A stretch of DNA of 64,000 nucleotides from Thermoguttaceae bacterium (GCA_017407125.1 JAFQXE010000038.1:164936-228935), one strand, 5' to 3'. Counted from the stretch's first letter, positions 25,647-35,043 are shown. A program made the numbers and translations. Notes: generated from the sequence alone by a model not told the origin.

Positions 25647-25649
25647 TCA

Positions 25650-26603
25650 CTAATTTGCTTGTCTCTTAAGACTGATTCTCTTAATGGAGTCCCTGGGCGG
25701 GTTCATCGTTCCCAAGCCGAGTTCTTCGCCGTGAGCCAGATGTCCGACTTCGTTAAGAGGCATTGAGGTGTACTGTTGGAAGATTCTGGTTGACAACGTA
25801 TCAACAGCGACAATGTCCGTTCCCATAATCAGGGCTTTGGGCTGAACAACGTCGTTTATTGAACGACCGCGGGGACCGTTAGCCACCATGGCGCGGTAAG
25901 CGTCAACGATGTTCAAAACAGCGGCGGGATTGAGCGTGCAGATGTCGGCAATGCACTGCTGGAGGTCGTGAGTGTGCATGTAACGTCTGTCGAGAACGAT
26001 TCCCATGTGGTTTTTCATGCACAGCGTCATGCGGGCGCCGGAATGATTTTTCATAACGGGGCAGTTGATCCAGACGTCGCTGTCGAGAATCGCCTGATGA
26101 ACCTTGGCGGTTTTCATGTTTTTGGCGCGCGGCAACTGAATTTCGCGATAGTAATTTTCATCGTTGCCAGGAACGACTTTTGCTCCGAGCTTTCTAGCGG
26201 TCTCTTCAATTCCGCTGGACTGATAGCAGTTTCGCCACTGGTCGCAGGTGTGGTCAAAGACAGTGATTTCTTTGGCGCCTGCGTCCCAACACGCTTTGAT
26301 AATCGCAGAGACGAGAATCGGGTTGGTGTTAGCCGACAGTTCCGGCGTTTTGTCCCAGCCGATATTCGGCTTGATAGTAACTTTCATGCCGGGTTTGACG
26401 AAACGCGTCATTCCGCCCATTTGTTCAATTCCAGCGTTGAACATCGCGTCCGGTTCGCCGCCCATAACGGCAACCAGATTGTAGACGTCGTCTGAATTGG
26501 CGTTTTGCGCCATCAGGTCTAACGCGCCAACGGAGGAAAAAGCCGCGACGGTTCCAGCGGCGGCAAGCGTCTGTAAAAAATCTTTTCGAGTGATATTTGT
26601 CAT
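25650..26603 (-). CDS. DUF362 protein with Tat-type signal
   Basis: The 317-residue product carries an N-terminal export signal with TRKDFLQTLAAAGTVAAF, a Tat-like motif with RK in place of RR. The DUF362 core is visible: KVTIKPNIGWDKTPELSANTNPILVSAIIKAC, then DVWINCPVMKNHSGARMTLCMKNHMG and later ALIMGTDIVAVDTLSTRIF. DUF362 proteins are often found with iron-sulfur proteins, and here a polyferredoxin gene lies directly downstream. The family's chemistry is not settled. The start is 33 bases after the LarC stop, so the two are probably in one operon. Confidence 0.87.
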   Translation of the reverse strand: MTNITRKDFLQTLAAAGTVAAFSSVGALDLMAQNANSDDVYNLVAVMGGEPDAMFNAGIEQMGGMTRFVKPGMKVTIKPNIGWDKTPELSANTNPILVSAIIKACWDAGAKEITVFDHTCDQWRNCYQSSGIEETARKLGAKVVPGNDENYYREIQLPRAKNMKTAKVHQAILDSDVWINCPVMKNHSGARMTLCMKNHMGIVLDRRYMHTHDLQQCIADICTLNPAAVLNIVDAYRAMVANGPRGRSINDVVQPKALIMGTDIVAVDTLSTRIFQQYTSMPLNEVGHLAHGEELGLGTMNPPRDSIKRISLKRQAN

Positions 26604-26636
26604 AATAGTGAATGTTGTCTAAAGGGGGAACGGAAT

Positions 26637-27908
26637 CTATTGCTGCGCCAAGCGGTACAAATCCAAAACGGGAAGGCCGAGTTCCTTGGCTAACCGGCAG
26701 ACGTCTTCGTATTCTGGAACAGTTCGGTGCGAGCCGTCTGGAAGGATGACGTTTTTCCCTGTTACAGTCTGACCGTTTTGCAGGCGAATCTGGCACGATT
26801 CACGCTGTAACACGGTTCGTTCGACTTTCCATTTTCTGACGCCCAGGGTGGACGTGTGAGTAAACAGAGCCGACTCGACCGTTTTGACCTGGTCTTCTCG
26901 GCACAGAACCGACAGGACAACGCCGGGGCGCTGTTTTTTCATGTTGACAGCCGTTGTCCAAACGTCCAACGGATTGAGCTTCCAAAGCTCTTCGACGGCG
27001 CGCCCTATCAACTCGCCGGGCAGGTCGTCTAAATTGGTTTCGATCTGCCAGACGGAATCGCCCTGCGATTCAACAGACGTTTCCGCCAGCTCTCCCAAAA
27101 CCAGACGGAGCGTGTTGGCTTGCTGCGGCAGATCTCGACCTCCGGCGCCAACGCCGATTTTTTCAATCGTCATGGGCGGCATTTGCCCAAAGCGTTTGAC
27201 GTAGTACTTGAGAATGCCCGCTCCGGTGGGAGTAGTCAGTTCAAACGGGACGTCTGACGGCGCCAGGGGGACGCCGGTTAAAAGCTGAGCCGTTGCCGGA
27301 GCTGGAACGGAAACCTCGCCGTGAGCGATTTGAATCGTGCCGCAGCCCGTCGGAACGGCAGAAGCGTAGACGGCTTCCACGCCCAGCCAGTTCAAACCTG
27401 TAACAGCGCCGACGATGTCTGCAATCGAGTCCGCCGCGCCGACTTCGTGAAAGTGAACCTGTTCGACTTCGCACCCGTGAGCACGCGCTTCCGCCTTGGC
27501 TATGAGTTCAAAAACGCCAATGACTTCCGTTTTGACCTTGTCCGTCAGTCCCGCCGCGTTTAAGACCATCGCGCAAATATCCGCCATGGATCGATGGCAG
27601 TGCGCGTGATGATGTTCGTGATCATGATGGTCGTGGTCGCCGTGGTCGTGATCATGATGCTCATGTTCATGCTCATGTTCATGCTCATGTTCATGATGTT
27701 CGTGTTCATGCTCATGATGTTCGTCGACCAACGCCTGCGTTGCACGGAACCCGTGACGCATAACGCTTTGAGCGTCAATCGTAATAGTCGGCAGGACGGA
27801 CTGTACAGCGGAACGTATGACGTCGATGGGAACGCCTGCGTCGAGCAAGGCGCCCAGCGTCATATCGCCGCTAATTCCGGAATGACAGTCGAACCAGGCT
27901 GCTTTCAT
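26637..27908 (-). CDS. larC: Nickel-pincer cofactor biosynthesis protein LarC
   Basis: LarC inserts nickel, using CTP, into the pincer nucleotide cofactor of lactate racemase and related enzymes. The 423-residue protein starts MKAAWFDCHSGISGDMTLGALLDAGV, the LarC signature. FHEVGAADSIADIVGAVTGLNWLG and LTTPTGAGILKYY are further family blocks. In Lactiplantibacillus plantarum the gene is split and joined by frameshift; here it is one frame. Residues about 63-103 are almost only His, Glu and Asp, a metal-binding stretch that may store nickel. The upstream neighbour, 23 bases away, is a CbiM-like permease, which fits nickel supply. LarA, LarB and LarE are not in this window. Confidence 0.93.
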   Translation of the reverse strand: MKAAWFDCHSGISGDMTLGALLDAGVPIDVIRSAVQSVLPTITIDAQSVMRHGFRATQALVDEHHEHEHEHHEHEHEHEHEHEHHDHDHGDHDHHDHEHHHAHCHRSMADICAMVLNAAGLTDKVKTEVIGVFELIAKAEARAHGCEVEQVHFHEVGAADSIADIVGAVTGLNWLGVEAVYASAVPTGCGTIQIAHGEVSVPAPATAQLLTGVPLAPSDVPFELTTPTGAGILKYYVKRFGQMPPMTIEKIGVGAGGRDLPQQANTLRLVLGELAETSVESQGDSVWQIETNLDDLPGELIGRAVEELWKLNPLDVWTTAVNMKKQRPGVVLSVLCREDQVKTVESALFTHTSTLGVRKWKVERTVLQRESCQIRLQNGQTVTGKNVILPDGSHRTVPEYEDVCRLAKELGLPVLDLYRLAQQ

Positions 27909-27931
27909 GGCAAGTTCTCAGTAAATTCAGT

Positions 27932-28744
27932 TTATAAGCTGGACATCAGATTGCACTGTTCAATCGTCCATTCCAGGCCGTCGGGAAGTTCGCTGGCTCC
28001 GGGGAATACAAAGAGCAGGAAAGCTGCAATAACCAGAACAGCGACAGCGGCGGCAACGGAAAAACGCAGCGACGGCTGACGAAGTTCGCCGGTCAGAAGC
28101 GCGTACAGGCCAGCGGCAATGAACGCTTCAATGACAGCCAACGGCAGGTGAGCGAACATGAGCGCCTTGAAGACGTCCATAGTTCCCTTGCCGCAAATCG
28201 CCAGTTCAGCGTCCAGAGTAAGAACCGCCAGAACCAGTCCGCAGAACGCGGCAATGCCGGTCGAAACGAGGTTGTTTGTTCCAAGCTTGTTGAGTCCCAA
28301 ACGAATCAGACCGCCAATGCCAGCGCCGACGATGCCCATGTTGATAATGTTGGCGCCGAGGGCGTCAATGCCGCCGTCTCCAAAGAAGACAGCCTGAATG
28401 GTAAGCACGGTTGCCATGCTGATGATTCCGCCGGGAATTCCCAGAATCGCCGCCGCCAAAACGCCGCCGATGAAGTGCCCGGAAATGCCTTGCCAAATCG
28501 GGAAGTTGAGCGCCTGAAGGGCGAAAACAATCGCGGTAACGCCCAGGAACTTCAACGCGCCCTGTTTGATAGAGCTATAAGCCGTCTTGCGAAGCTCGTC
28601 GCCAGTAACTTCTTTTGACGCCTCGATAATGGAGTCGATACGACGTTTATACGCCAAACCTGCCGCGGCGGCAAGCGTAATTCCAGCAACAGCAGCGGTA
28701 ACGGGACAAATCGGACCGGTTAACATTTCAGGAGGAATATGCAT
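27932..28744 (-). CDS. CbiM/NikM-like nickel or cobalt permease subunit
   Basis: The 270-residue membrane protein begins MHIPPEMLTGPICPVTAA; the MHIP start binds metal in the CbiM/NikM family of energy-coupling-factor transporters. Six to seven hydrophobic segments follow, with SGHFIGGVLAAAILG as the conserved second block and AHLPLAVIEAFIAAGLYALL near the C-terminus. It is fused with or followed by a short periplasmic tail (GLEWTIEQCNLMSSL). Nickel is the likely substrate because larC follows 23 bases downstream. The ATPase and other subunits are not in the window. It is the first gene of the minus-strand cluster that runs to 21759. Confidence 0.87.
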   Translation of the reverse strand: MHIPPEMLTGPICPVTAAVAGITLAAAAGLAYKRRIDSIIEASKEVTGDELRKTAYSSIKQGALKFLGVTAIVFALQALNFPIWQGISGHFIGGVLAAAILGIPGGIISMATVLTIQAVFFGDGGIDALGANIINMGIVGAGIGGLIRLGLNKLGTNNLVSTGIAAFCGLVLAVLTLDAELAICGKGTMDVFKALMFAHLPLAVIEAFIAAGLYALLTGELRQPSLRFSVAAAVAVLVIAAFLLFVFPGASELPDGLEWTIEQCNLMSSL

Positions 28745-29067
28745 AATGTCTCCTTGTTGTAAATGTGGATGGGAAAATATTTGTTTACATTATATTTATT
28801 ATAAATCATCCTCAAAAGATTTACAAGGGGGAATTAGAGAATTTTTTGCAAAAATTTTGCATATTAAGGCAAGAATTTATTATGAAATTATCTGAATAAC
28901 AGACAGGATGGAGGTTTCTGCGTTCTCTTTTCGTCTTTCACTCACATAATTTGAACGCGTCCTTTGCTTCCCCCCCTTGAAATTGACTCGACTTTATAGT
29001 ATTGTCAACATTATCAGTTTTTTGAAAACCACGCCTGTTTCCTTGCCTTTTACTCAACAACGTTATC
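28745..29067. other. Divergent intergenic region
   Basis: It separates the CbiM-like gene (minus) from the TIR-STAND gene (plus). It is AT-rich, and TGCAAAAATTTTGCA at 28848-28862 is a palindrome. TTGAAA at 28977 and TAGTAT at 28998 could be a weak plus-strand promoter. Nothing else is seen. Confidence 0.4.
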
Positions 29068-32000
29068 ATGGATAAAGCCGCCAAACCGTTGAAAATCTTT
29101 ATCAGCTACGGGCACGAAATCGACGTAAAAGACGATAACGGAAATCCATTGTATCCGGAGCCGAATAACGAAAGCGTCGTTCGTAAAATCAAGGCGTATC
29201 TGGAAAGCCGCGGTCATGAAGTCTGGATAGACAGAGAACAAATTCAGCCGGGCGACGATGATTGGCGAAGGAAAATTTACGAAGGCGTCAAATGGGCTAA
29301 CATCGCGTTGATCTGTCTGTCACGCAAAGCGATGAAGCCCAATGGCGTTTGTCGGGATGAAATAGCAATTGCGGTGGGCGTTCGCGGCGGATATCCGTTT
29401 TCTATTACACTGGAAGAGTTAGATATTGCCGAATATCCTGCGTACCTCTTAAACCCTCAATTGTTTACAGAATTCGAGAATTGGAGTGCGCATTGCACCG
29501 CGGCGAAGAACATTGACGAAGCCTGGCTTGACGAAAAGCTGGAAAGATTTGCAAGAGAGTTGGAAAATAAAGACTTTCAACTGTACGGCGTTGAAATGGG
29601 AGAGCTTAAAGAACTCCTCACCCCATGGAACATGGACAGCCGGCTGCGGAATCTGGATCGTGATATACAGCGAATTTATAATGAAAAAACGCAGGATTGG
29701 GAAAGCAAAACTGTCCATAAATTCTGTGGACGCGAGTCTCTTTTCAAGATGTTTGAAGAAATAATTCTTCAGGGCGGTCATGCCGTTCGTCTGGACTCGG
29801 AGCGCGTTTTGTGGCTCAAAAAAGGTCCCGGGTTCGGAAAGAGCCGATATGCAGCGGAGCTTCGTTATCGATATTGCTGTCCCATCACGGCCTCGTATTT
29901 TATCGAATACAATGAAAAGAAATCTCTGGAACCGCAAACGTTCATCAAGTCCATTGCGTTTCAGCTGGCGCAGACAAACTCTGCGTACAGGAATAAGCTG
30001 TTGAGTTATCTCAAAGAGAATCAGGACAGGATTAATCTTCAAACAGGCGACCCGCAGACGCTGTTTAAATCGCTTATTATCGATCTGATGAATGACGAGA
30101 TAGACGGGGATCGTGGAACTCAATGGATTCTTGTGGACGCTCTGGACGAAGCAACGGAGAACGATCGCAATGCAATCGCAGAGCTGATCAGCAATAATCT
30201 AAAGAAACTGCGACGATGGATTTGCTTTTTCATCACGTCTCGAGACAACGACGACGCCGTGAATCGAAACTTCGAGCAGTTTGACCCCATCAAATTTTCT
30301 GACGAAGAAAACGTCAGCGACGTTCTGAAATACATTCGAAGTGAATTTGAGGAAATGGGGTTAACCGTTTCAGAAAACGGGGTCAGCAAGGAATCTCTTA
30401 TCAATATGATTCATGAAAAATCTGAAGGAACGTTTCTGTACCCGGAAATGGTCTTTCGCGATTTGCAGAAGAATGTGATTACGCTCGATGACATTCCCAA
30501 TTTGCCGTCAGGCGTAATTGCTTACATTCAAGAACAGTTTAACCGGCTCTTTGGCGAGGACATCCCAAAATACAAACAGGAAATTCGCCCAATGCTGGGC
30601 TTTATTTTAACGTCCTTCGAGCCAATTCCTCGAACCGTTTTGAAATACTGTCTGGGAATTCAACGCGATTCAGAACTGAAATACCGTCTGGAACCGCTGG
30701 GTACGTTTTTCGATCAGTCTGGAACTGCTGACGAAGACGTCATTAAACCATTCCACAAAAGCGTTAGAGATTACTGCTTTGACAGATCTAAAAGTTTCTA
30801 CGTCTTTCCAGACGAAGCGGAAGAAGATTTTGCCAACCGTGGACTGGAACTGTACAAATCCGGCGCGCTGCAATGGACGACAAGAACCGACGAAAAGCCG
30901 AACGCTCTTCAACGATTCTTTTTAAACTGGCTGCCGTCGCATTTAATGAACGCAAACAAGACAAAAGAAGCGGCAGCTACCTTGTCGGATTTTGCATTCT
31001 TGATGAAACGGCTCCGATTCGGAAACGTCGAACGCGTTTTGCAAGATTATATTCTTTTTAGAAGCAAGTTAGATCGCATTTCAAAAGACAGCGACGCCTA
31101 TTTTGACGTCATTTGCAGCGCCGCGCATTATTTACGCCGTAACAGTGAAGACGATCCCGCTAACAAGATTATGCTGCAAATTGCAACCGAGGTTGCCGAC
31201 GACTGCCCTGTAACGCTGGCGGCAGAGAGTTGGCTCAATCCAGAAACTGGCGATTCTCCTTGTAACTGGTTCTGGCTCAATAAAGTCAAGCGTCCCAAAG
31301 AATACCAGCCAAATCCATGCAAACTGGTTATAGAGAACGCAGGCAATCATGCGATATTTCTTTCCAACGGAGACGCATTGTCTTGGGGGACAGATGACAA
31401 TAACCTGCGAATATTGAGTCTGGAAACAGGCGTTTGTAAAGCGGTTCTGAAAGGACATACAGACCATATCAATGGCGCTAGAGAACAAAGCTCCGGCGAT
31501 ATTCTATCGTGGAGCAATGACAAGACCATTCGTCTTTGGTCTCCTGATGGAACTTGTAAAACGGTTTTGGAAGGGCATATTGACGAGGTCAACGGCGCCA
31601 TAGAACTTCATTCCGGCGATATTCTCTCGTGGAGTAGAGGCATTAACTGTAATGATAACACCTTGCGTCTTTGGTCTCCTGATGGGACTTGTAAAGCGGT
31701 TTTGGAAGGGCATACTGATGAGATCAGAGGCGCCACAGAGCTTCATTCCGGCGATATTCTCTCGTGGAGCTATGATTGTACTATGCGTATTTGGTCTCCT
31801 GATGGAACTTGTAACGCGTTTTTTGAAGGTCATACAAGCGAGGTCAGAGGCGCCACAGTGCTTCATTCCGGCGATATTCTCTCGTGGAGCTATGATTGTA
31901 CTATGCGTATTTGGTCTCCTGATGGAACATGTAAAGCGTTTTTTGAAGGTCATACAAGCGAGGTCAGAGGCGCCACAGAGCTTCATTCCGGCGATATTCT

Positions 32001-32784
32001 CTCGTGGAGTGGAGGCATTAACTGTAATGATAACACCTTGCGTCTTTGGTCTCCTGAAGGAACTTGCAAAGCGGTTCTGGAAGGGCATACATTCTGGGTC
32101 AACGGCGCCACAGAGCTTCATTCCGGCGACATTCTCTCGTGGAGTTGTGATCACACCTTGCGTCTTTGGTCTCCTGATGGGACTTGTAAAGCGGTTTTGG
32201 AAGGGCATACAAGCGAGGTCAGAGGCGCCACAGAGCTTCATTCCGGCGATATTCTCTCGTGGAGTTTTGACACCTTGCGTCTTTGGTCTCCTGATAGAAC
32301 TTGCAAAGCGGTTTTGGAAGGGCATGCGGACTTGGTCTACTGCGCTACAGAACTTCATTCCGGCGACATTCTCTCGTGGAGCGCTGATGACACCTTGCGA
32401 ATTTGGTCTCCTGATGGAACTTGTAAAGAGGTAATCGAATCCGATAATCCAAAGTTCGATTCATATGACTCATCATTATTCTTTCTGAATCAAGTCCATG
32501 ATCAGTTTTATGCAAAAGAAATTGATTGGGGAATTGAACTCCTACATGATTCAAAACCGATTGCCCGATGGAATAGCGTCGAATGCCATTCCCAATTTGT
32601 CGGCGATGGGCGTATTTGCGTTTGGTATGGACGACACCTCGAATTCCTTCAGCTCAACTATAGGAATCATAAAAGCGTATCCTTTGATCAGGCTCATCAG
32701 TTACTTGCTGGCAAAATCGACGAATCCCAGTTGGTTACGTACGATCCTGAACCAAAAGGGACTACGATTCCGAAAATGGAATAG
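29068..32784 (+). CDS. TIR-STAND NTPase-WD40 protein, likely conflict/defence
   Basis: The 1238-residue protein has three parts. Residues about 8-135 form a TIR domain (KIFISYGHEIDV, HEVWIDREQIQPGDDDWRRKIYEG, IALICLSRKAM). A STAND/NACHT-like NTPase follows, with Walker A GPGFGKS at residues 253-259 and Walker B ILVDALDE at 354-361, then helical repeats to about 750. The C-terminus has nine WD40-like repeats (about residues 770-1120) and a 110-residue tail. By analogy with TIR-STAND proteins in bacteria, the repeats sense a trigger, the STAND module oligomerises, and TIR breaks down NAD or makes a signal. Blades are nearly identical in DNA, pointing to recent duplication. It is isolated, with no obvious partner gene. 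Confidence 0.88.
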   Translation: MDKAAKPLKIFISYGHEIDVKDDNGNPLYPEPNNESVVRKIKAYLESRGHEVWIDREQIQPGDDDWRRKIYEGVKWANIALICLSRKAMKPNGVCRDEIAIAVGVRGGYPFSITLEELDIAEYPAYLLNPQLFTEFENWSAHCTAAKNIDEAWLDEKLERFARELENKDFQLYGVEMGELKELLTPWNMDSRLRNLDRDIQRIYNEKTQDWESKTVHKFCGRESLFKMFEEIILQGGHAVRLDSERVLWLKKGPGFGKSRYAAELRYRYCCPITASYFIEYNEKKSLEPQTFIKSIAFQLAQTNSAYRNKLLSYLKENQDRINLQTGDPQTLFKSLIIDLMNDEIDGDRGTQWILVDALDEATENDRNAIAELISNNLKKLRRWICFFITSRDNDDAVNRNFEQFDPIKFSDEENVSDVLKYIRSEFEEMGLTVSENGVSKESLINMIHEKSEGTFLYPEMVFRDLQKNVITLDDIPNLPSGVIAYIQEQFNRLFGEDIPKYKQEIRPMLGFILTSFEPIPRTVLKYCLGIQRDSELKYRLEPLGTFFDQSGTADEDVIKPFHKSVRDYCFDRSKSFYVFPDEAEEDFANRGLELYKSGALQWTTRTDEKPNALQRFFLNWLPSHLMNANKTKEAAATLSDFAFLMKRLRFGNVERVLQDYILFRSKLDRISKDSDAYFDVICSAAHYLRRNSEDDPANKIMLQIATEVADDCPVTLAAESWLNPETGDSPCNWFWLNKVKRPKEYQPNPCKLVIENAGNHAIFLSNGDALSWGTDDNNLRILSLETGVCKAVLKGHTDHINGAREQSSGDILSWSNDKTIRLWSPDGTCKTVLEGHIDEVNGAIELHSGDILSWSRGINCNDNTLRLWSPDGTCKAVLEGHTDEIRGATELHSGDILSWSYDCTMRIWSPDGTCNAFFEGHTSEVRGATVLHSGDILSWSYDCTMRIWSPDGTCKAFFEGHTSEVRGATELHSGDILSWSGGINCNDNTLRLWSPEGTCKAVLEGHTFWVNGATELHSGDILSWSCDHTLRLWSPDGTCKAVLEGHTSEVRGATELHSGDILSWSFDTLRLWSPDRTCKAVLEGHADLVYCATELHSGDILSWSADDTLRIWSPDGTCKEVIESDNPKFDSYDSSLFFLNQVHDQFYAKEIDWGIELLHDSKPIARWNSVECHSQFVGDGRICVWYGRHLEFLQLNYRNHKSVSFDQAHQLLAGKIDESQLVTYDPEPKGTTIPKME
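31430..32425 (+). repeat. Near-identical WD40 blade repeats inside the TIR-STAND gene
   Basis: Units of about 120 bases repeat with the phrase LHSGDILSWS and SPDGTCKAVLEGHT. At least seven blades share long identical DNA. Two blades carry a five-residue insert with GINCNDNTLRLW and one is shortened (FDTLRLW), as expected from unequal crossing over. Confidence 0.9.
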
Positions 32785-32839
32785 AATCTCCTGACTGGCA
32801 ACGCCACGACTCCCGCCCGATTAATTATTTTGAAAAAAC

Positions 32840-32898
32840 GCAAGCGGACATCGTGTCATAGCCCGAGAATCGGGCGTAGATGACACATGGACGCTTGC
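32840..32898. other. Long nested hairpin after the TIR-STAND gene
   Basis: GCAAGCG pairs with CGCTTGC (outer), GTGTCAT with ATGACAC (middle) and GCCCGA with TCGGGC (inner, GAA loop). Three nested stems over 59 bases suggest a structured RNA or a terminator without a T tract. The rest of 32785-32980 holds no gene. Confidence 0.6.
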
Positions 32899-32983
32899 TT
32901 CTGCGTTGTCTGCGAGGAGTCTGCGTTCTCTGCGTTCAAAAACATCATCCCTCATTGCTAATTCTCATCTTCCTTCGCGCCCC

Positions 32984-33011
32984 TTGCAATTCTGTCAGTT
33001 TGATATATAAT
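32984..33011 (+). promoter_or_regulatory. Sigma-70 promoter for the symporter operon
   Basis: TTGCAA and TATAAT are 16 bases apart. Transcription would start near 33018, about 48 bases before the small accessory gene. Confidence 0.7.
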
Positions 33012-33065
33012 CTAGTTTTCTAAATTATATGTTTCCCCCCAACCCTTTAGATACCGGAGGCAATT

Positions 33066-33191
33066 ATGCTCGGTTTAGAAGACCCGATTATCTGGTCAGG
33101 ATACCTGGCTTGTATTTTATCGACAGTCCTTTGCGTCGTTTACGGCGCGTGGCATTGGAACGACGAAGAAAAAGACGACCAGTCCAAGTAA
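33066..33191 (+). CDS. Symporter small accessory protein, 41 residues
   Basis: The frame reads MLGLEDPIIWSGYLACILST and continues with a second half that ends in an acidic/lysine tail (WNDEEKDDQSK). It has one transmembrane segment. GGAGG six bases upstream and a good promoter support translation. Small single-pass proteins of this kind precede sodium:solute symporter genes in many bacteria, and the symporter starts 49 bases downstream. It is probably a subunit or a regulator of that transporter. Confidence 0.8.
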   Translation: MLGLEDPIIWSGYLACILSTVLCVVYGAWHWNDEEKDDQSK

Positions 33192-33240
33192 TCTCGTTGT
33201 TTCGTTCCCCCCCCTTTTGTCCTAACCCCCCTTATATAGA

Positions 33241-35043
33241 ATGAATCCACTGCTTACCTCGGCGATTATCGCCGTCTATATTGGAATACTCGCTTTTCTC
33301 GGATACAAAGCGCACCAGCAAACCCGCTCGTCAGACGACTTCCTTCTGGCAGGGCGAAGAGTTCACCCGTTCGTCATGGCGCTGTCCTACGGCGCGGCGT
33401 TTATCAGCACGTCGGCGATTATCGGCTTCGGCGGATTTGCCGCGGCGTTCGGAATGGGATTGCTCTGGCTCGTTTTCGCCAATATTTTCTTCGGGATTTT
33501 TGTCGCCTTTATTTTCTTCGGTCTGCCGACGCGCCGGCTGGGATTAAAGCTCAAGGCGCAGACGTTCCCGGAATTCCTCGGTCGGTTTTATCAGTCCCGG
33601 CTGATTCACGGCTTGATGGCGTTTATTATCGTCCTGTTCATGCCGCTCTACGCGTCAGCCGTTTTGATTGCCTCCGCCCGATTTATCGAAACAACCTTTG
33701 GGTTGGACTACAACGTTTCCATTTTGATTTTCAGCGCCTTGATTGCCGTCTACGTCATTTTGGGCGGATTAAAGGGCGTCATGTTTGCCGACGCATTCCA
33801 AGGTTCAATCATGTTTGCCGGCATGCTGCTTTTGCTTCTTTTCGCCTACGGCAAGATGGGCGGCGTCGTTCCGACTCATAAAGAACTCGATAAACTGCCC
33901 GCGACAGTCGCTCAGCAGTTTGAAGAACTAACCCCAAAATTAGAGAGCATCCGCAAGCTCGATACGTCAGACGCCAACGTTGCTGACGAGTCTCTGGAAC
34001 AGTGGGCTGCTAATATGAACAAACAGGCGAAAGCCCTTGCAGCCGATGCAAAGCCGGAATCGGAAGCGTTGGCTCAATACGTCGAATTGAGAAAAGACGA
34101 GAAAGCCGCCGCGACGATCGACAACCATCTGGTCGTATCCAAGATTTCTCAAAACGGATTCCAGGGCTGGACGCGGTTCCCGGTAACGGGCACAAAGCTG
34201 TTCTACGTTATGCTAACGAGCATCATCTGCGGCGTTGGAATTGGGGCGTTGGCGCAGCCGCAGCTGGCGGTTCGGTTCATGACGGTTAAAAGCGACCGGG
34301 AACTTCACCGCGCCGTCGTCATGGGCGGGGTTTTCATCTGCTTTATCGTCGGGACGGCGTACTTGGTCGGCTCGCTGACAAACGTCTGGTTCTTCCGTGA
34401 AGACGGTCACATCGCCATGACAAGCGTTTCCGACGGCAACCTCGACAAAATCGTGCCGACGTTTATCCATCGCGCTCTGCCGCCCTGGTTCGGGCTGCTC
34501 TTTACACTGACCCTGCTGTCCGCCGCGATTTCCACGCTCAGCTCTCTGTTCCACGCCATGGGCAGCGCGCTGGGCCGCGACTTAATCGAGTGTTCCATTA
34601 TGAACAAGACGGAAAACTCGTCCATTCCGCTGATGAAGGTTTGCGTCTTCCTGTCGCTGATTGTAACAACGATTCTGTCGTTCTACATGCCCAAGGGGAT
34701 TGTCGCCATTGCGACGTCCACGTTTATGGGCTTGTGCGCCGTCTCGTTCCTGCCGATGTACGTTGCAGCCCTGTACTGGAAACGCGTTACCCGTGCCGGT
34801 GCGATTGCCAGCCTGGTCGTCGGGTTTGCCTTCAGCTTCTTCTGGATGACGTTTGTCCAGATGCCCAAGGGCGAACTGCCGGCTCTGCTGTGCAAGCTCT
34901 TTTTAGGGCAGGACAGCTTGCTGGCGGCTCCGTGGCGCTGGATTGACGTTATTGTTATTACGCTCCCGATCAGCGCAATAACGCTCATCGTCGTCAGCCT
35001 GCTGACAAAGCCGCGCGCTGCGGAAGAAACGATTGAACAATAG
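33241..35043 (+). CDS. Sodium:solute symporter family transporter
   Basis: The 600-residue membrane protein has about 13 transmembrane segments. Family blocks are SSDDFLLAGRRVHPFVMALSYGAAFISTSAIIGFGGFAAAFG at the N-terminus, NVSILIFSALIAVYVILGGLKGVMFADAFQG, and LFTLTLLSAAISTLSSLFHAMGSALGRD. These are sodium-site and substrate-site regions of the SSS family. A hydrophilic insert of about 95 residues (from about residue 208 to 305) separates two membrane segments and is unusual in length. The substrate is not predictable. A 41-residue accessory protein is encoded just upstream, in the same transcript. Confidence 0.9.
   Translation: MNPLLTSAIIAVYIGILAFLGYKAHQQTRSSDDFLLAGRRVHPFVMALSYGAAFISTSAIIGFGGFAAAFGMGLLWLVFANIFFGIFVAFIFFGLPTRRLGLKLKAQTFPEFLGRFYQSRLIHGLMAFIIVLFMPLYASAVLIASARFIETTFGLDYNVSILIFSALIAVYVILGGLKGVMFADAFQGSIMFAGMLLLLLFAYGKMGGVVPTHKELDKLPATVAQQFEELTPKLESIRKLDTSDANVADESLEQWAANMNKQAKALAADAKPESEALAQYVELRKDEKAAATIDNHLVVSKISQNGFQGWTRFPVTGTKLFYVMLTSIICGVGIGALAQPQLAVRFMTVKSDRELHRAVVMGGVFICFIVGTAYLVGSLTNVWFFREDGHIAMTSVSDGNLDKIVPTFIHRALPPWFGLLFTLTLLSAAISTLSSLFHAMGSALGRDLIECSIMNKTENSSIPLMKVCVFLSLIVTTILSFYMPKGIVAIATSTFMGLCAVSFLPMYVAALYWKRVTRAGAIASLVVGFAFSFFWMTFVQMPKGELPALLCKLFLGQDSLLAAPWRWIDVIVITLPISAITLIVVSLLTKPRAAEETIEQ

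Noticed and set aside
26637..27908. Possible frameshift in larC as in lactobacilli
   Set aside because: The gene is one continuous frame from the LarC N-terminal signature to the C-terminal part.
31652..32434. 260-residue frame inside the WD40 repeat region
   Set aside because: It is the out-of-frame reading of the tandem blades; its repetition follows the DNA repeat.
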